Positions 34,917-43,595 of a stretch of 64,000 nucleotides of DNA are shown here, in pieces (position 1 is the stretch's first letter; every line of letters starts with the position of its first letter). Location: the NCBI RefSeq assembly GCF_045629565.1, contig NZ_JAZQRL010000111.1:1-64000 (forward strand), given 5' to 3'. The position numbers and the translations under genes were made by a program. The notes below the pieces were generated by a model. It worked only from the letters and a program-made list of their open reading frames with translations, ran no database searches and was not told the origin of the DNA. The stretch is from Arcticibacter sp045629565. GTDB lineage: Bacteria; Bacteroidota; Bacteroidia; Sphingobacteriales; Sphingobacteriaceae.

Positions 34917-36086
34917 TTAAAACCATATGACCGGATGCCTGACCGGAAGGTTGCGTATCACTTCCTCTGTCTCCGGTTGATGGTCAAGTCGTTTCCAGGT
35001 CTCGAAGTATCGCTTATTTCCGAAAGCCCTTGCGGCGAATAAAAGAGAGGGATGAGCGACTGGCCACTGATCCCAATACATTACATCTTGCTGAAAAGGC
35101 CACTTTGCTTTATCCTCAATAAACGGATGCAAAAAGCTCACCCCCTTGTTCATAGATCTGCCGTCGGCGAGCTTGAAACTCCATAAATCCTGTTTATCGT
35201 CAGACAGGATCTGGCAGATCATGCTCATGGCGTCAAGATTGAACAGAGAATACCCGTAAGGCTTGGTCCGCTTCAGTTCTCGCGGAAAACCTCCATCCGC
35301 TGCCATTTGCATCGGCAAAAGCACCTCCTTGAATCGCTGGCGACAGAAGTCCAGCATTTCCAGATCTCCCGTCAGCTTAGCAAATGATGCAACCTGCATC
35401 ACCCAACAGGTTCCATGATTATTTTCCGCATTCATCTCATCTTTTCCATATGGGTGATCAGTCAGCCATTTGATGTAGCTGGCAAACCAGCTTTTCACGG
35501 GACCTATCACTGATGAAGGCATATTCCTGGAGCTCTCCATCACCAAAATCCCCTGGGCAACTTCCATCAGCTGTATAGTATCAATGATACCGATCCCTCT
35601 TCCTGTAAACCTGCCCTTAATAGCTTGCGCATACAATAGATGAGGATTCATGAGAGTTTCCGGATCTACAAACCAAGCTTTAAGGTGTATGATTGCATGC
35701 TTTACGTATCGTTCGTCTCCGGTAATTTTGTATGCTGAAGCCAGGGCTCCGATGATTTGACTGAAGCGGATCATGGCCTTGCGGTGGGCTGTAAAATTCT
35801 GGGGGTTGGTCAGTCCATCCCTTTGCACATAAGGGGCGGCAGGATGGGTACTATCCGGCCACCAATAGTCGCCCTCTGAGTAGAAATCATGCTTACCTCC
35901 GGCACTTCGTTCAGACTGCTCCGCCGTAATCGTGACAGGCTGCTGCTGCAACGCCCATAATGCCTCTTCCATTACTTGCTTGCGTAAAACGCTTACAGCC
36001 TTCTTTTCGATGTCAACACCAAACACATGGCTGACCGCAACTCCGGTCAGCCAGACAATGCAGAACACATATTTATCTAACATCAT
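34917..36086 (-). CDS. Alginate-lyase-superfamily polysaccharide lyase, PL38-like
   Basis: 389 residues with an N-terminal signal (WLTGVAVSHVFG). The sequence FYSEGDYWWPDSTHPAAPYVQRDG, NPQNFTAHRKAMIRFSQ and NAENNHGTCWVMQV matches alginate_lyase-domain (PF05426) proteins of the PL38 type, an (alpha/alpha) toroid. Characterised PL38 members act on alginate or glucuronan by beta-elimination; the Asn-Asn-His stretch is the likely charge-neutralising and catalytic patch. It is the last gene of the second glycan operon, 3 bases after the GH88 gene, whose enzyme takes unsaturated uronic acid ends such as a lyase makes. Confidence 0.78.
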   Translation of the reverse strand: MMLDKYVFCIVWLTGVAVSHVFGVDIEKKAVSVLRKQVMEEALWALQQQPVTITAEQSERSAGGKHDFYSEGDYWWPDSTHPAAPYVQRDGLTNPQNFTAHRKAMIRFSQIIGALASAYKITGDERYVKHAIIHLKAWFVDPETLMNPHLLYAQAIKGRFTGRGIGIIDTIQLMEVAQGILVMESSRNMPSSVIGPVKSWFASYIKWLTDHPYGKDEMNAENNHGTCWVMQVASFAKLTGDLEMLDFCRQRFKEVLLPMQMAADGGFPRELKRTKPYGYSLFNLDAMSMICQILSDDKQDLWSFKLADGRSMNKGVSFLHPFIEDKAKWPFQQDVMYWDQWPVAHPSLLFAARAFGNKRYFETWKRLDHQPETEEVIRNLPVRHPVIWF

Positions 36087-36089
36087 ATA

Positions 36090-37262
36090 CTACTTCACTT
36101 TTTTGCTCCTTAATAAAGCCTCCACGTAATAATAATCCGCATAGTTTATCGGCACATCGATCTCACTATTCGCTGGCCTGTGCCCCGTGCTGTGCTGTAA
36201 AATAAACCCGGAGTTTCCCCGCAGGGGCGATTTATAACTTCTACTCAAACTGCTCAGTATGGCGTCAGCCTTTTTTACATAAGGCGTTGAGTCTGTATAT
36301 CCTGCCAGTTCATAAAGAGCCGAGGCGGTTATTGCAGCTGCAGAAGCGTCCCGGCTGGTGTTAGGGATACCTGGATCATTATAGTCCCAATAAGGAACCA
36401 GATCTTTCGGAAGATTAGGATGATTTAAGATAAAACCCGCAATGTTTTTCGCCTGCTGCAGATATCGTGGATCTTTCGTTTCCCGGTAACAGATAATATA
36501 GCCATAAAGCCCCCATGCTTGTCCCCGCGCCCATGCTGACTCATCTGCATACCCCTGATGGGTAACACGTGATCTCACGCTTCCATCCGCAGGACTGTAA
36601 TCAACAACATGGAACGAGCTGTAATCCGGTCGGAAATGGTTTTTCAGTGTAATATCTGCATGTTTAACCGCAATTTTATAAAAAGATGAATCTCCCGTAA
36701 AGCGTGTCGCTTCGAAAAGAAGCTCAAGGTTCATCATGTTATCAATAATAACCGGATATTCCCATTTGTCACGATTATGATCCCAAGAACGTATCACCCC
36801 GGTTGTCGGATTAAAACGTGTAGACAATGATTTCGCCGCCTGTATAATCACATCTTTATAGGCTTCATCCTTGGTAAGTCTGTAACCATTTCCGAAACTA
36901 CAGTATATCATAAATCCCAGATCATGAGTACCTGTATTGAACTGTTCCTTTTCTAATTTGGCTGTAAAGGACTGTGCCTCCTTTAGCCATTTCGGATCTT
37001 GCGTATAGTCGTACAAATACCATAACACACCCGGGAAAAATCCACTCGTCCAGTCTCTTGATATAACCATCTTGAGCTTTCCATTTTCAATGGTCCTCGG
37101 AGATACTTTCTCCGGACTGCCTGTAATCCCCTTTATTTCCAGCAGCATTTGCTCTGCCTGTACCTGGGCAAATTTAATCTCCTCGCCAACATTTGGCCGC
37201 TTTTGTGCCATAGAAGGCAGACTCTGAACAAAAAGAAATAGTAATCCTAAAAAATAACGCAT
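36090..37262 (-). CDS. GH88 unsaturated glucuronyl hydrolase
   Basis: 390 residues with a signal peptide (SLPSMAQ). The (alpha/alpha)6-barrel landmarks of GH88 are present: SRDWTSGFFPGVLWYLY, GTHDLGFMIYCSFGNGYRL with one catalytic Asp, VIIDNMMNLELLFEA with the second, and QGYADESAWARGQAWGLYGY. GH88 removes the 4,5-unsaturated uronic acid from the non-reducing end of lyase products by vinyl-ether hydration. It sits 12 bases after a GH2 gene and 3 before the PL38-like lyase gene, a direct functional pair. Confidence 0.9.
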   Translation of the reverse strand: MRYFLGLLFLFVQSLPSMAQKRPNVGEEIKFAQVQAEQMLLEIKGITGSPEKVSPRTIENGKLKMVISRDWTSGFFPGVLWYLYDYTQDPKWLKEAQSFTAKLEKEQFNTGTHDLGFMIYCSFGNGYRLTKDEAYKDVIIQAAKSLSTRFNPTTGVIRSWDHNRDKWEYPVIIDNMMNLELLFEATRFTGDSSFYKIAVKHADITLKNHFRPDYSSFHVVDYSPADGSVRSRVTHQGYADESAWARGQAWGLYGYIICYRETKDPRYLQQAKNIAGFILNHPNLPKDLVPYWDYNDPGIPNTSRDASAAAITASALYELAGYTDSTPYVKKADAILSSLSRSYKSPLRGNSGFILQHSTGHRPANSEIDVPINYADYYYVEALLRSKKVK

Positions 37263-37274
37263 AATTGGTATAGC

Positions 37275-39725
37275 TTATAAGTTGATAAAAACTGTTTCAA
37301 TTCCCGGTGTGCTCACAGCAGCCACACTGCTTCCTCCCCGTTCCTCTATACGGATAATTGCCCGGCCATTATATAACTGAACTTTTCTTGATCCGACAGA
37401 CGTACCTCTGTCGTCAATTAGTTTGCCGTCTCCTGAAAGCGAAAAGGTTACCAGCTGCGATGAATCCAAACATTGCACTCCCCGGGCGTCATATAACCTT
37501 GCTTCTACAGTTGATATGCCATTCTCCGAGGCGGTTTTAGACAATACAAGCCTCGCTGCTTTCCCCCATGACCGGGTTTCATAATCGAAGTGAACGGTAT
37601 CTCTCACAATTGTCTTGCCTTTCCATGCCCTGACTTCCAGCGTGTTCTTTCCGCTTTCGAACACCAGATTCCAACGTAGGCCTGCCGCAGGAAAGTCAGC
37701 ACTGTTTCGGCTCTTTATTCCATAGCTCTTGCCATTGAGGAAGATCTCTGCACGTTCACAGTTTGAAAATACCTTAACCATTTTTTCTTCTCCCGCCTCT
37801 CCCCATCTGACCGGCCATGAATGACCATAGATATGGACCATTGGTTTTTCTGTCCAATAAGACTGAAAAACATAGAACGACTCCTTTTTGGTGAAGTCAC
37901 GCTCGACCACACCCTTCTGATTCATGTAAGGAACCGGATTTTCTGGTCGTACAGGCGTTGAAAAATCCTTAAAAGGCCAGTATGCGGTTCCACTTAACCA
38001 CGGCATCGTTTCCTGTTCTTTCAGATGCCAGTCGATCAGGTTACAGATATATGATTCGCTCCAGTCGCCGTCTTTCGATACCCGCGAAGCACCCCCATAT
38101 AAAGATGCATCTCCCAACCTTTCGTCTGCTCCCTGATTTCGCTCGATCTTTTGAAGAGCGTTATCAGGGTTTTCAGAATGCCGCCGTGCGTGACTATCTC
38201 CCCCCCACTCCACATGCAAGAAATGCTTTACGCGTCTATTCTCTTCTTCAGAGACCTTCTTGTAGTCCGTATACACTCCCCGATACCAGCCTGCCCATAT
38301 AGACGGAGAGTAAACATCTACTATATCCCTGCAGAAATCACATCTTCGGATAGCCGTCTTTCTTGACGGATCGAGTGTATGCGACAAGTCATTCAGCTCG
38401 GTCATGAAAGCTCGGATCTTGTCCTGGTCAAACTCCGGAAAATCCCCCGGCCAATCGTTCTCGTTGCCCAGGCCCCAGATAATCACCGAAGGATGGTTAT
38501 AATGTTGTTCAATCATATTGGTCAACATTCGTCGTGCCTGATCTTTGTATATGTCACCGCCTAATCCGCCTCTGCACCAGGGAATTTCTTCCCATACCAG
38601 GATCCCCAGGCTGTCGCATAAATCCAGTACGATACGCGACTGCTGATAATGACCAAGCCGGATAAAATTAACTCCCATATCCTTCATCATCAGCATCTCT
38701 TGCCTGATCTGTCCCTCAGACATCGCTGCCGCCACACCCGCATGGTCCTCATGCCGGTGTGTGCCCCTTAGCAGAAGTCGCTTTCCGTTTAAAACAAAGG
38801 GGCCATTTTCCAAAAATTCAAAATGACGAAAACCTATTTTTTCCTGATGAACGTAGTCTGTTTCAGCGTGTACAACAGCTTCAACCGTATATAGCACCGG
38901 TTTATCCGGCGACCAGAGCGCGGGTGACTTCATCTTAAATTCCGCCAGCAGCTGGTCACCGGAAAGGTTGCCCGTATTTACTCCGAGGGTTTGCAATATC
39001 TTATTTCGTGAGTCCTTCAGACGAAGCGTTACCGAAGCTTTACCGATCTGTCCTGGATCATAAAACCTTCCGCGAACATGAACATGTCCCGCTTTTCCGC
39101 TCTTATCCACCTCCGCCTTCACAAATAGCTTTTCCAGGCTCAGCTCCGGAACATAAACAAGGTTCAGATAACGATAGATTCCCCCATAAATATTAAAATC
39201 ACTTAAGTCCGAAGGGATCATCTCCAGATCCCTTGAGTTGTCACAACGGATGGCAATAGGGATCATACCCTTGAACTGAGCCCCGAAAATATCCGTTTTC
39301 TTGAACGCAGCAACAGCGTCAGTGATATCCACTGTCCATTCGTCGTACCCGCCTGTATGAGAGCCCACTTTGGTGGTATGCACATACACATCCGTCTTCT
39401 GTCCCGCGCCCTCAAAATGCAGCAATATGCGCCCTCTGCTGTACGGATTCTCCACTTTAAGACGAGTGCGGTACCATCCTGGTCCCTGGTAATAATTCAC
39501 GTCCGGATCCACCGCATCCTGTGCGTTAAAACAATGAGGCAACGTCACCTCTTCCCAGATCGGAACGCTTTCTGAGCTGCCTTTTGCTGCCACCCGCACA
39601 GCTTCCCAGATGCCACCTAAATCTTGCTTTAAGAATTCCCATCCGGTGTCGATTCTTGACTTTTGCTGAGCAAAAGATTGCCCCCAGAGCATGGAGACCA
39701 ACAGCAAAACAATGTACCTCTTCAT
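37275..39725 (-). CDS. GH2-family glycosidase (beta-galactosidase/beta-glucuronidase type)
   Basis: 816 residues with a signal peptide (LWGQSFAQ). GH2 order is clear: a sugar-binding jelly roll (WEEVTLPHCFNAQDAVDPD), an Ig-like domain, and a TIM barrel containing FLRLGHYQQS-like sequence (NFIRLGHYQQSR), the acid/base Glu in IIWGLGNENDWPG and the nucleophile Glu in FLHVEWGGDS. A C-terminal Ig-like (DUF4982-type) domain follows. Specificity cannot be settled; GH2 members in uronate loci act as beta-galactosidases, beta-glucuronidases or beta-mannosidases. It lies between the malectin-tailed GH2 and GH88 genes. Confidence 0.88.
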   Translation of the reverse strand: MKRYIVLLLVSMLWGQSFAQQKSRIDTGWEFLKQDLGGIWEAVRVAAKGSSESVPIWEEVTLPHCFNAQDAVDPDVNYYQGPGWYRTRLKVENPYSRGRILLHFEGAGQKTDVYVHTTKVGSHTGGYDEWTVDITDAVAAFKKTDIFGAQFKGMIPIAIRCDNSRDLEMIPSDLSDFNIYGGIYRYLNLVYVPELSLEKLFVKAEVDKSGKAGHVHVRGRFYDPGQIGKASVTLRLKDSRNKILQTLGVNTGNLSGDQLLAEFKMKSPALWSPDKPVLYTVEAVVHAETDYVHQEKIGFRHFEFLENGPFVLNGKRLLLRGTHRHEDHAGVAAAMSEGQIRQEMLMMKDMGVNFIRLGHYQQSRIVLDLCDSLGILVWEEIPWCRGGLGGDIYKDQARRMLTNMIEQHYNHPSVIIWGLGNENDWPGDFPEFDQDKIRAFMTELNDLSHTLDPSRKTAIRRCDFCRDIVDVYSPSIWAGWYRGVYTDYKKVSEEENRRVKHFLHVEWGGDSHARRHSENPDNALQKIERNQGADERLGDASLYGGASRVSKDGDWSESYICNLIDWHLKEQETMPWLSGTAYWPFKDFSTPVRPENPVPYMNQKGVVERDFTKKESFYVFQSYWTEKPMVHIYGHSWPVRWGEAGEEKMVKVFSNCERAEIFLNGKSYGIKSRNSADFPAAGLRWNLVFESGKNTLEVRAWKGKTIVRDTVHFDYETRSWGKAARLVLSKTASENGISTVEARLYDARGVQCLDSSQLVTFSLSGDGKLIDDRGTSVGSRKVQLYNGRAIIRIEERGGSSVAAVSTPGIETVFINL

Positions 39726-39774
39726 ATATTTTATATTAATTGAGCCCTCTCTTTGCTGAGAAGAACGAAACGTT

Positions 39775-42471
39775 TTAATACTTCTTTATTACTTGTATTG
39801 CATTTAATATGGGCTCGCCACGTTTTGGATGAAAGCCTATTTCTATTCCTTTTCCGCCAACTACATCAACACTGATTCTTTCTGAATGAGCAGTGAACGC
39901 CCCGTAACTCCCGGCCACGTTGACATCCCGAAAAACAAGCAGACTATTTACCGATACATCAAACATGCGCTCCTGAGCTGCCTGCTGATGTTCCGCTTGA
40001 CCAAGATTATAAACCAAGGCCTCTTTTTTCTCATCGCTCGTCAATTCGGCAAAATGCAGTACCAGTTCATAGTGCCCGTCCTGAACATCCATTTTATACT
40101 TTTGAATGCCCACTTGTTGAGTCTGATAAATAGGATCATCCTCCGTTCCCCGTATATTACGGTCTGTGCCATAACCTTGCCTGGCTTTCGATGCCAATTG
40201 GAAAGCCGTTCCTCCTATATGGCCCCGGCCGCCCGCTTTATAGGGCTGATCGGGTAGCCATACCAGGCCAGTCTGTACCTCACTGTAGATCCGCTTTGAT
40301 CCCAACAGCATATTGACTTGCCCGAAAGGCACCTCGTTGTTCCACTCTCGCGGTATCAGACGAAACTCCACATGCCGCACATCACGATACTCTCGCCCCG
40401 CGGAAGCCATGACCGCTTCAATGCTATGGGTTCCTGAAATAAACGGAACCTGCCAGCTGAAGCGTTTGTCGGACCGATGCTTCGTTCCCAGCGACTTTCC
40501 ATTTAAAAATAGCTCAACGGACTCCCCATTCGAGAAAACGTCCACTGATTGCATGCAAAATAGCTGTCCCGGATCAGCATAACCACTCCTGCGATCCCAG
40601 TCAGAAATTTGAATAAACGGACGGGACAGGAGTTTAGACTGATAAAAACGATAAAGGTCTTTCAGCTTTCTGTCGATGGTCAACAGGCCTTTGTTATTGA
40701 TATGGGGCATCGTTTCCTCCCTTGTCTCCGAATTAAAATCCGCCAGGTTCCACGCCATGCCGGCCGCTATAAAAGGCCTGTCCATTATAGCTTTAAGATA
40801 AACCTCATGGTAATCCAGCGAGTATTCTATGCTTTTATCAAAGCGCTCAGGGGTTTGCGAGCGAACGCGGGGATCCGCATCTGCTCCGTATTCGGTGACG
40901 ACCACCGGCTTGTCCGGGAACTCCTGATGGAATTTATCCATAAAAGATGCAAACCCGTGAATGTTGCCTGAATACCAGCCTTGATATAAATTCCATCCGG
41001 TTATCATAGGGATGTCTATTAATCCGGCATCCTTATATCGGTTAAAATCACCATGATGAGCCAGCATGGTATATCTGGACGGATCCTCCTTACGGGTTAA
41101 AACTTCGAGCTCTTTCGCCAACCTGGCTACATTAGCCAAATAAATCTTCTGCCTATCCGGTTCTCCCACAAACTTCATCCTCAACAGAACCTCGTTCATG
41201 TATGCCCAGATGATCACACTCGGATGGTTAAAGTTCTGCCTGATCATCTCCACCTGCATGGACTTGCAATTCTGGTAGAATTCCTCCGTCTCGGTAATCG
41301 CATTAACAACGGGAATCTCAACCGATGCGAGTAGCCCAAGCCGGTCACAGGCCTCCAGCACCGCCGGGTCCTGAGGATAGTGGGCAACCCGCAGAAAGTT
41401 CCCACCCATCGCCTTAAGTAGCCTGACATCTTCTATAGCATAGCTATCCGGCAATGCATTACCTAATCCTTTGAAATCCTGATGCCTGCTGGCCCCTATT
41501 AATTTATAAGGCTTTCCGTTTAGATGAAAACCGCTCTGCGCATCGAACCGGAACCACCTGAAACCTACAGGGCCCGACACCTCATCGAGAATAACGTCTG
41601 ATCGGACATCCAGAACCTGCACCAGTACGTGATACAGCACCGGGCTTTCAGGACTCCAAAGTTTCGGTTGGTGAATACTGGACAGATGCTGTTGCAGAGG
41701 TGTTTGTCGTCCTTTCTTCAGTACCACCAATGACGTTTTTTCTCCTACTATCCTACCGTTCGGATCTCTTAACGTAGTTCGCACCCGGATGCGCTGATCC
41801 TTTTCAGATGTATTTTCAAGGTCACTTCTAATATGAAGAGAGGCTTCATTTTCAGAAACCCGCGGCGTGCTTACATAAATTCCTTTCGAACCGTGGTCAA
41901 GGCTGAAGTGTATCTGGTCGGTCGCTATTAAAAATACATCACGGTAAATTCCACCGAAGAAGGTAAAGTCGGCCGACAAAGGGGGGATATCTTCATTATG
42001 CCGGTTGTCAACGCGGACGAGAATCTCATTACGGGCACCCTCTTCGAAGCTCACCAGTTGATCTATCCGGACCGAAAAGCCCGTATAACCGCCCGTGTGG
42101 GATCCCGCTTTCTTACCGTTTACCCATACATCTGCTATCTGATTTGCTCCTTCGAAGAAAAGAAACACATTCTTTTTCTTCCACGCCTTATCCACTTTCA
42201 ATTCCCTACGGTAGACACACACCGCCCGGTAATATCCCGGCTCATCATCATTCACGTCACGATCATTCCAGGTATGAGGCAGGCTGACATTCTCCCATGA
42301 AACGGAAGTGCCTTCGGTATTTTTGCTGAATTGCCAGCCGCTGTTAATCCCGACTTTCAGCCTTCCTTCCTGCCCGCTTGAATCGGGTGATTGAAAAACC
42401 ATCACCAATAGCAGGATGTAAAACAGTGGCCTGAAATGGTGTTGCTTATCCTTTTTATAAGTTCTTTTCAT
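39775..42471 (-). CDS. GH2-family glycosidase with C-terminal malectin-like domain
   Basis: 898 residues from ATG 42471 (MKRTYKKDKQ); an upstream in-frame start at 42540 would overlap the preceding gene and gives no signal peptide. Signal-like helix FYILLLVMVFQS. Jelly roll WENVSLPHTWNDRDVNDDEP, Ig-like domain, then the barrel with acid/base Glu in IIWAYMNEVLLRM and nucleophile Glu in VVTEYGADAD. Residues ~740-895 form a malectin-like carbohydrate-binding domain (QVNMLLGSKRIYSEVQ, HYELVLHFAELTSD, FDVSVNSLLVFRDVNV). The tail suggests binding to the glycan backbone. Confidence 0.87.
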   Translation of the reverse strand: MKRTYKKDKQHHFRPLFYILLLVMVFQSPDSSGQEGRLKVGINSGWQFSKNTEGTSVSWENVSLPHTWNDRDVNDDEPGYYRAVCVYRRELKVDKAWKKKNVFLFFEGANQIADVWVNGKKAGSHTGGYTGFSVRIDQLVSFEEGARNEILVRVDNRHNEDIPPLSADFTFFGGIYRDVFLIATDQIHFSLDHGSKGIYVSTPRVSENEASLHIRSDLENTSEKDQRIRVRTTLRDPNGRIVGEKTSLVVLKKGRQTPLQQHLSSIHQPKLWSPESPVLYHVLVQVLDVRSDVILDEVSGPVGFRWFRFDAQSGFHLNGKPYKLIGASRHQDFKGLGNALPDSYAIEDVRLLKAMGGNFLRVAHYPQDPAVLEACDRLGLLASVEIPVVNAITETEEFYQNCKSMQVEMIRQNFNHPSVIIWAYMNEVLLRMKFVGEPDRQKIYLANVARLAKELEVLTRKEDPSRYTMLAHHGDFNRYKDAGLIDIPMITGWNLYQGWYSGNIHGFASFMDKFHQEFPDKPVVVTEYGADADPRVRSQTPERFDKSIEYSLDYHEVYLKAIMDRPFIAAGMAWNLADFNSETREETMPHINNKGLLTIDRKLKDLYRFYQSKLLSRPFIQISDWDRRSGYADPGQLFCMQSVDVFSNGESVELFLNGKSLGTKHRSDKRFSWQVPFISGTHSIEAVMASAGREYRDVRHVEFRLIPREWNNEVPFGQVNMLLGSKRIYSEVQTGLVWLPDQPYKAGGRGHIGGTAFQLASKARQGYGTDRNIRGTEDDPIYQTQQVGIQKYKMDVQDGHYELVLHFAELTSDEKKEALVYNLGQAEHQQAAQERMFDVSVNSLLVFRDVNVAGSYGAFTAHSERISVDVVGGKGIEIGFHPKRGEPILNAIQVIKKY

Positions 42472-42494
42472 ATCTCTAAATAGTACCGAAGTGT

Positions 42495-43595
42495 TTAACT
42501 CCCCTTCTGCTGGCGCAGCCTGGCCAGCAGAATCTGCCAATCGAAATAAGCGTCTGTACCCGTCTTTGCCTTATCAATCACATCAAGGTATGACCGATCA
42601 AAATATACTGCGGGGCTCAAAGCCGGAATCCCTCTGGCCGGTATAAAATCATTAATTTGAAAACCCTTCTCGTTGTTGCTGGCTCGTTTTCTGTCAAACT
42701 CAACTTTGCTGTTTAAGAACTCTTTATGGGTTTTGACGCCTTCCATGTAAGGCACGAGGAAGTCAACACCTTTTTTTATTGAACCTCCTGATGAGGAAGT
42801 CACCTGAAAATAGTCTTTACCGGTAGCTCTTTTCATCACCGTTATTGCTTTCAGGAAAGGTTCGATACTGAAAATATGGTAGTTCAGCGCATCCCTTTCA
42901 TGGAAGTCGTAAGTAGAACCGTCCGCATTCAAATTATGACCGATTTGTTTCACAAGCTGCTCTTCCACATGCTGATCATACTTGCCGTCCTGGAGCGTAT
43001 AGTTGATCATGATCATCATCTTTACCCGATGAGTGTTCCAGTTATTGACAGAAGTACCTTTCCCATTTCGCCCTGACTCATGCTGAATCTCCTTCTCCCG
43101 CATACGCGACAACCAGTTATCAATTTGTATTCTGTCTTTAGAAGATATCTTTGAACGAATCAGATCATATGCAAAGACCATATCCTCAAGCTTGGTCTCA
43201 TTAATGGGGTTTCCGTCAGGTTGATTGGCGTTCGCCCAGGCCAGCAAAAACGAAAGGCATTTCTTTAGATAACGCGCTTCTCCCCCTATACTGGCCCTAA
43301 GGGCTAAGCAGAAGATCTTATCTACATCCTGCAAGGCCTGGAGACTGGCCATCTTATTCGGGTCTCCCATCAGCAAGCCTTGGGAAGTGATAAGCGCTAT
43401 GGGGGCAGGCTGGTCTTTCAATGACTCATCCGCCTTCGTTTCTATTCGTTTATAAAACTGCGAGACCTGTTCATCAGTCTTAACAAGCTTTCTTAAGGCA
43501 TTTAATTCTGATGTATTCAGACTTACGTACTGTGCCCGGACTGTAGTCACCAGGAAGAACAGGCCGGCAAATAAAACTCTTTTTTTTACCATCAT
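42495..43595 (-). CDS. Alginate-lyase-superfamily lyase (PF05426-type), second of the locus
   Basis: 366 residues with a signal peptide (FFLVTTVRAQ). It has the (alpha/alpha) toroid look of PL5-like lyases: ALQDVDKIFCLALRASIGGEARYLKKC, TKLEDMVFAYDLIR, SVNNWNTHRVKMMIMINY (Asn, His and Arg of the likely active site) and HERDALNYHIFSIEPFL with a candidate catalytic Tyr/His. It differs markedly from the PL38-like lyase at the operon end, so the pair probably cuts two different linkages or sizes. It overlaps the GH3 gene by one base and lies 23 bases before the GH2-malectin gene. Confidence 0.72.
   Translation of the reverse strand: MMVKKRVLFAGLFFLVTTVRAQYVSLNTSELNALRKLVKTDEQVSQFYKRIETKADESLKDQPAPIALITSQGLLMGDPNKMASLQALQDVDKIFCLALRASIGGEARYLKKCLSFLLAWANANQPDGNPINETKLEDMVFAYDLIRSKISSKDRIQIDNWLSRMREKEIQHESGRNGKGTSVNNWNTHRVKMMIMINYTLQDGKYDQHVEEQLVKQIGHNLNADGSTYDFHERDALNYHIFSIEPFLKAITVMKRATGKDYFQVTSSSGGSIKKGVDFLVPYMEGVKTHKEFLNSKVEFDRKRASNNEKGFQINDFIPARGIPALSPAVYFDRSYLDVIDKAKTGTDAYFDWQILLARLRQQKGS

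Noticed and set aside
40603..40971. Reading frames on the + strand inside the GH2 genes and other large reverse genes
   Set aside because: They lie wholly within well-supported genes on the other strand and show no domain motifs or upstream signals.
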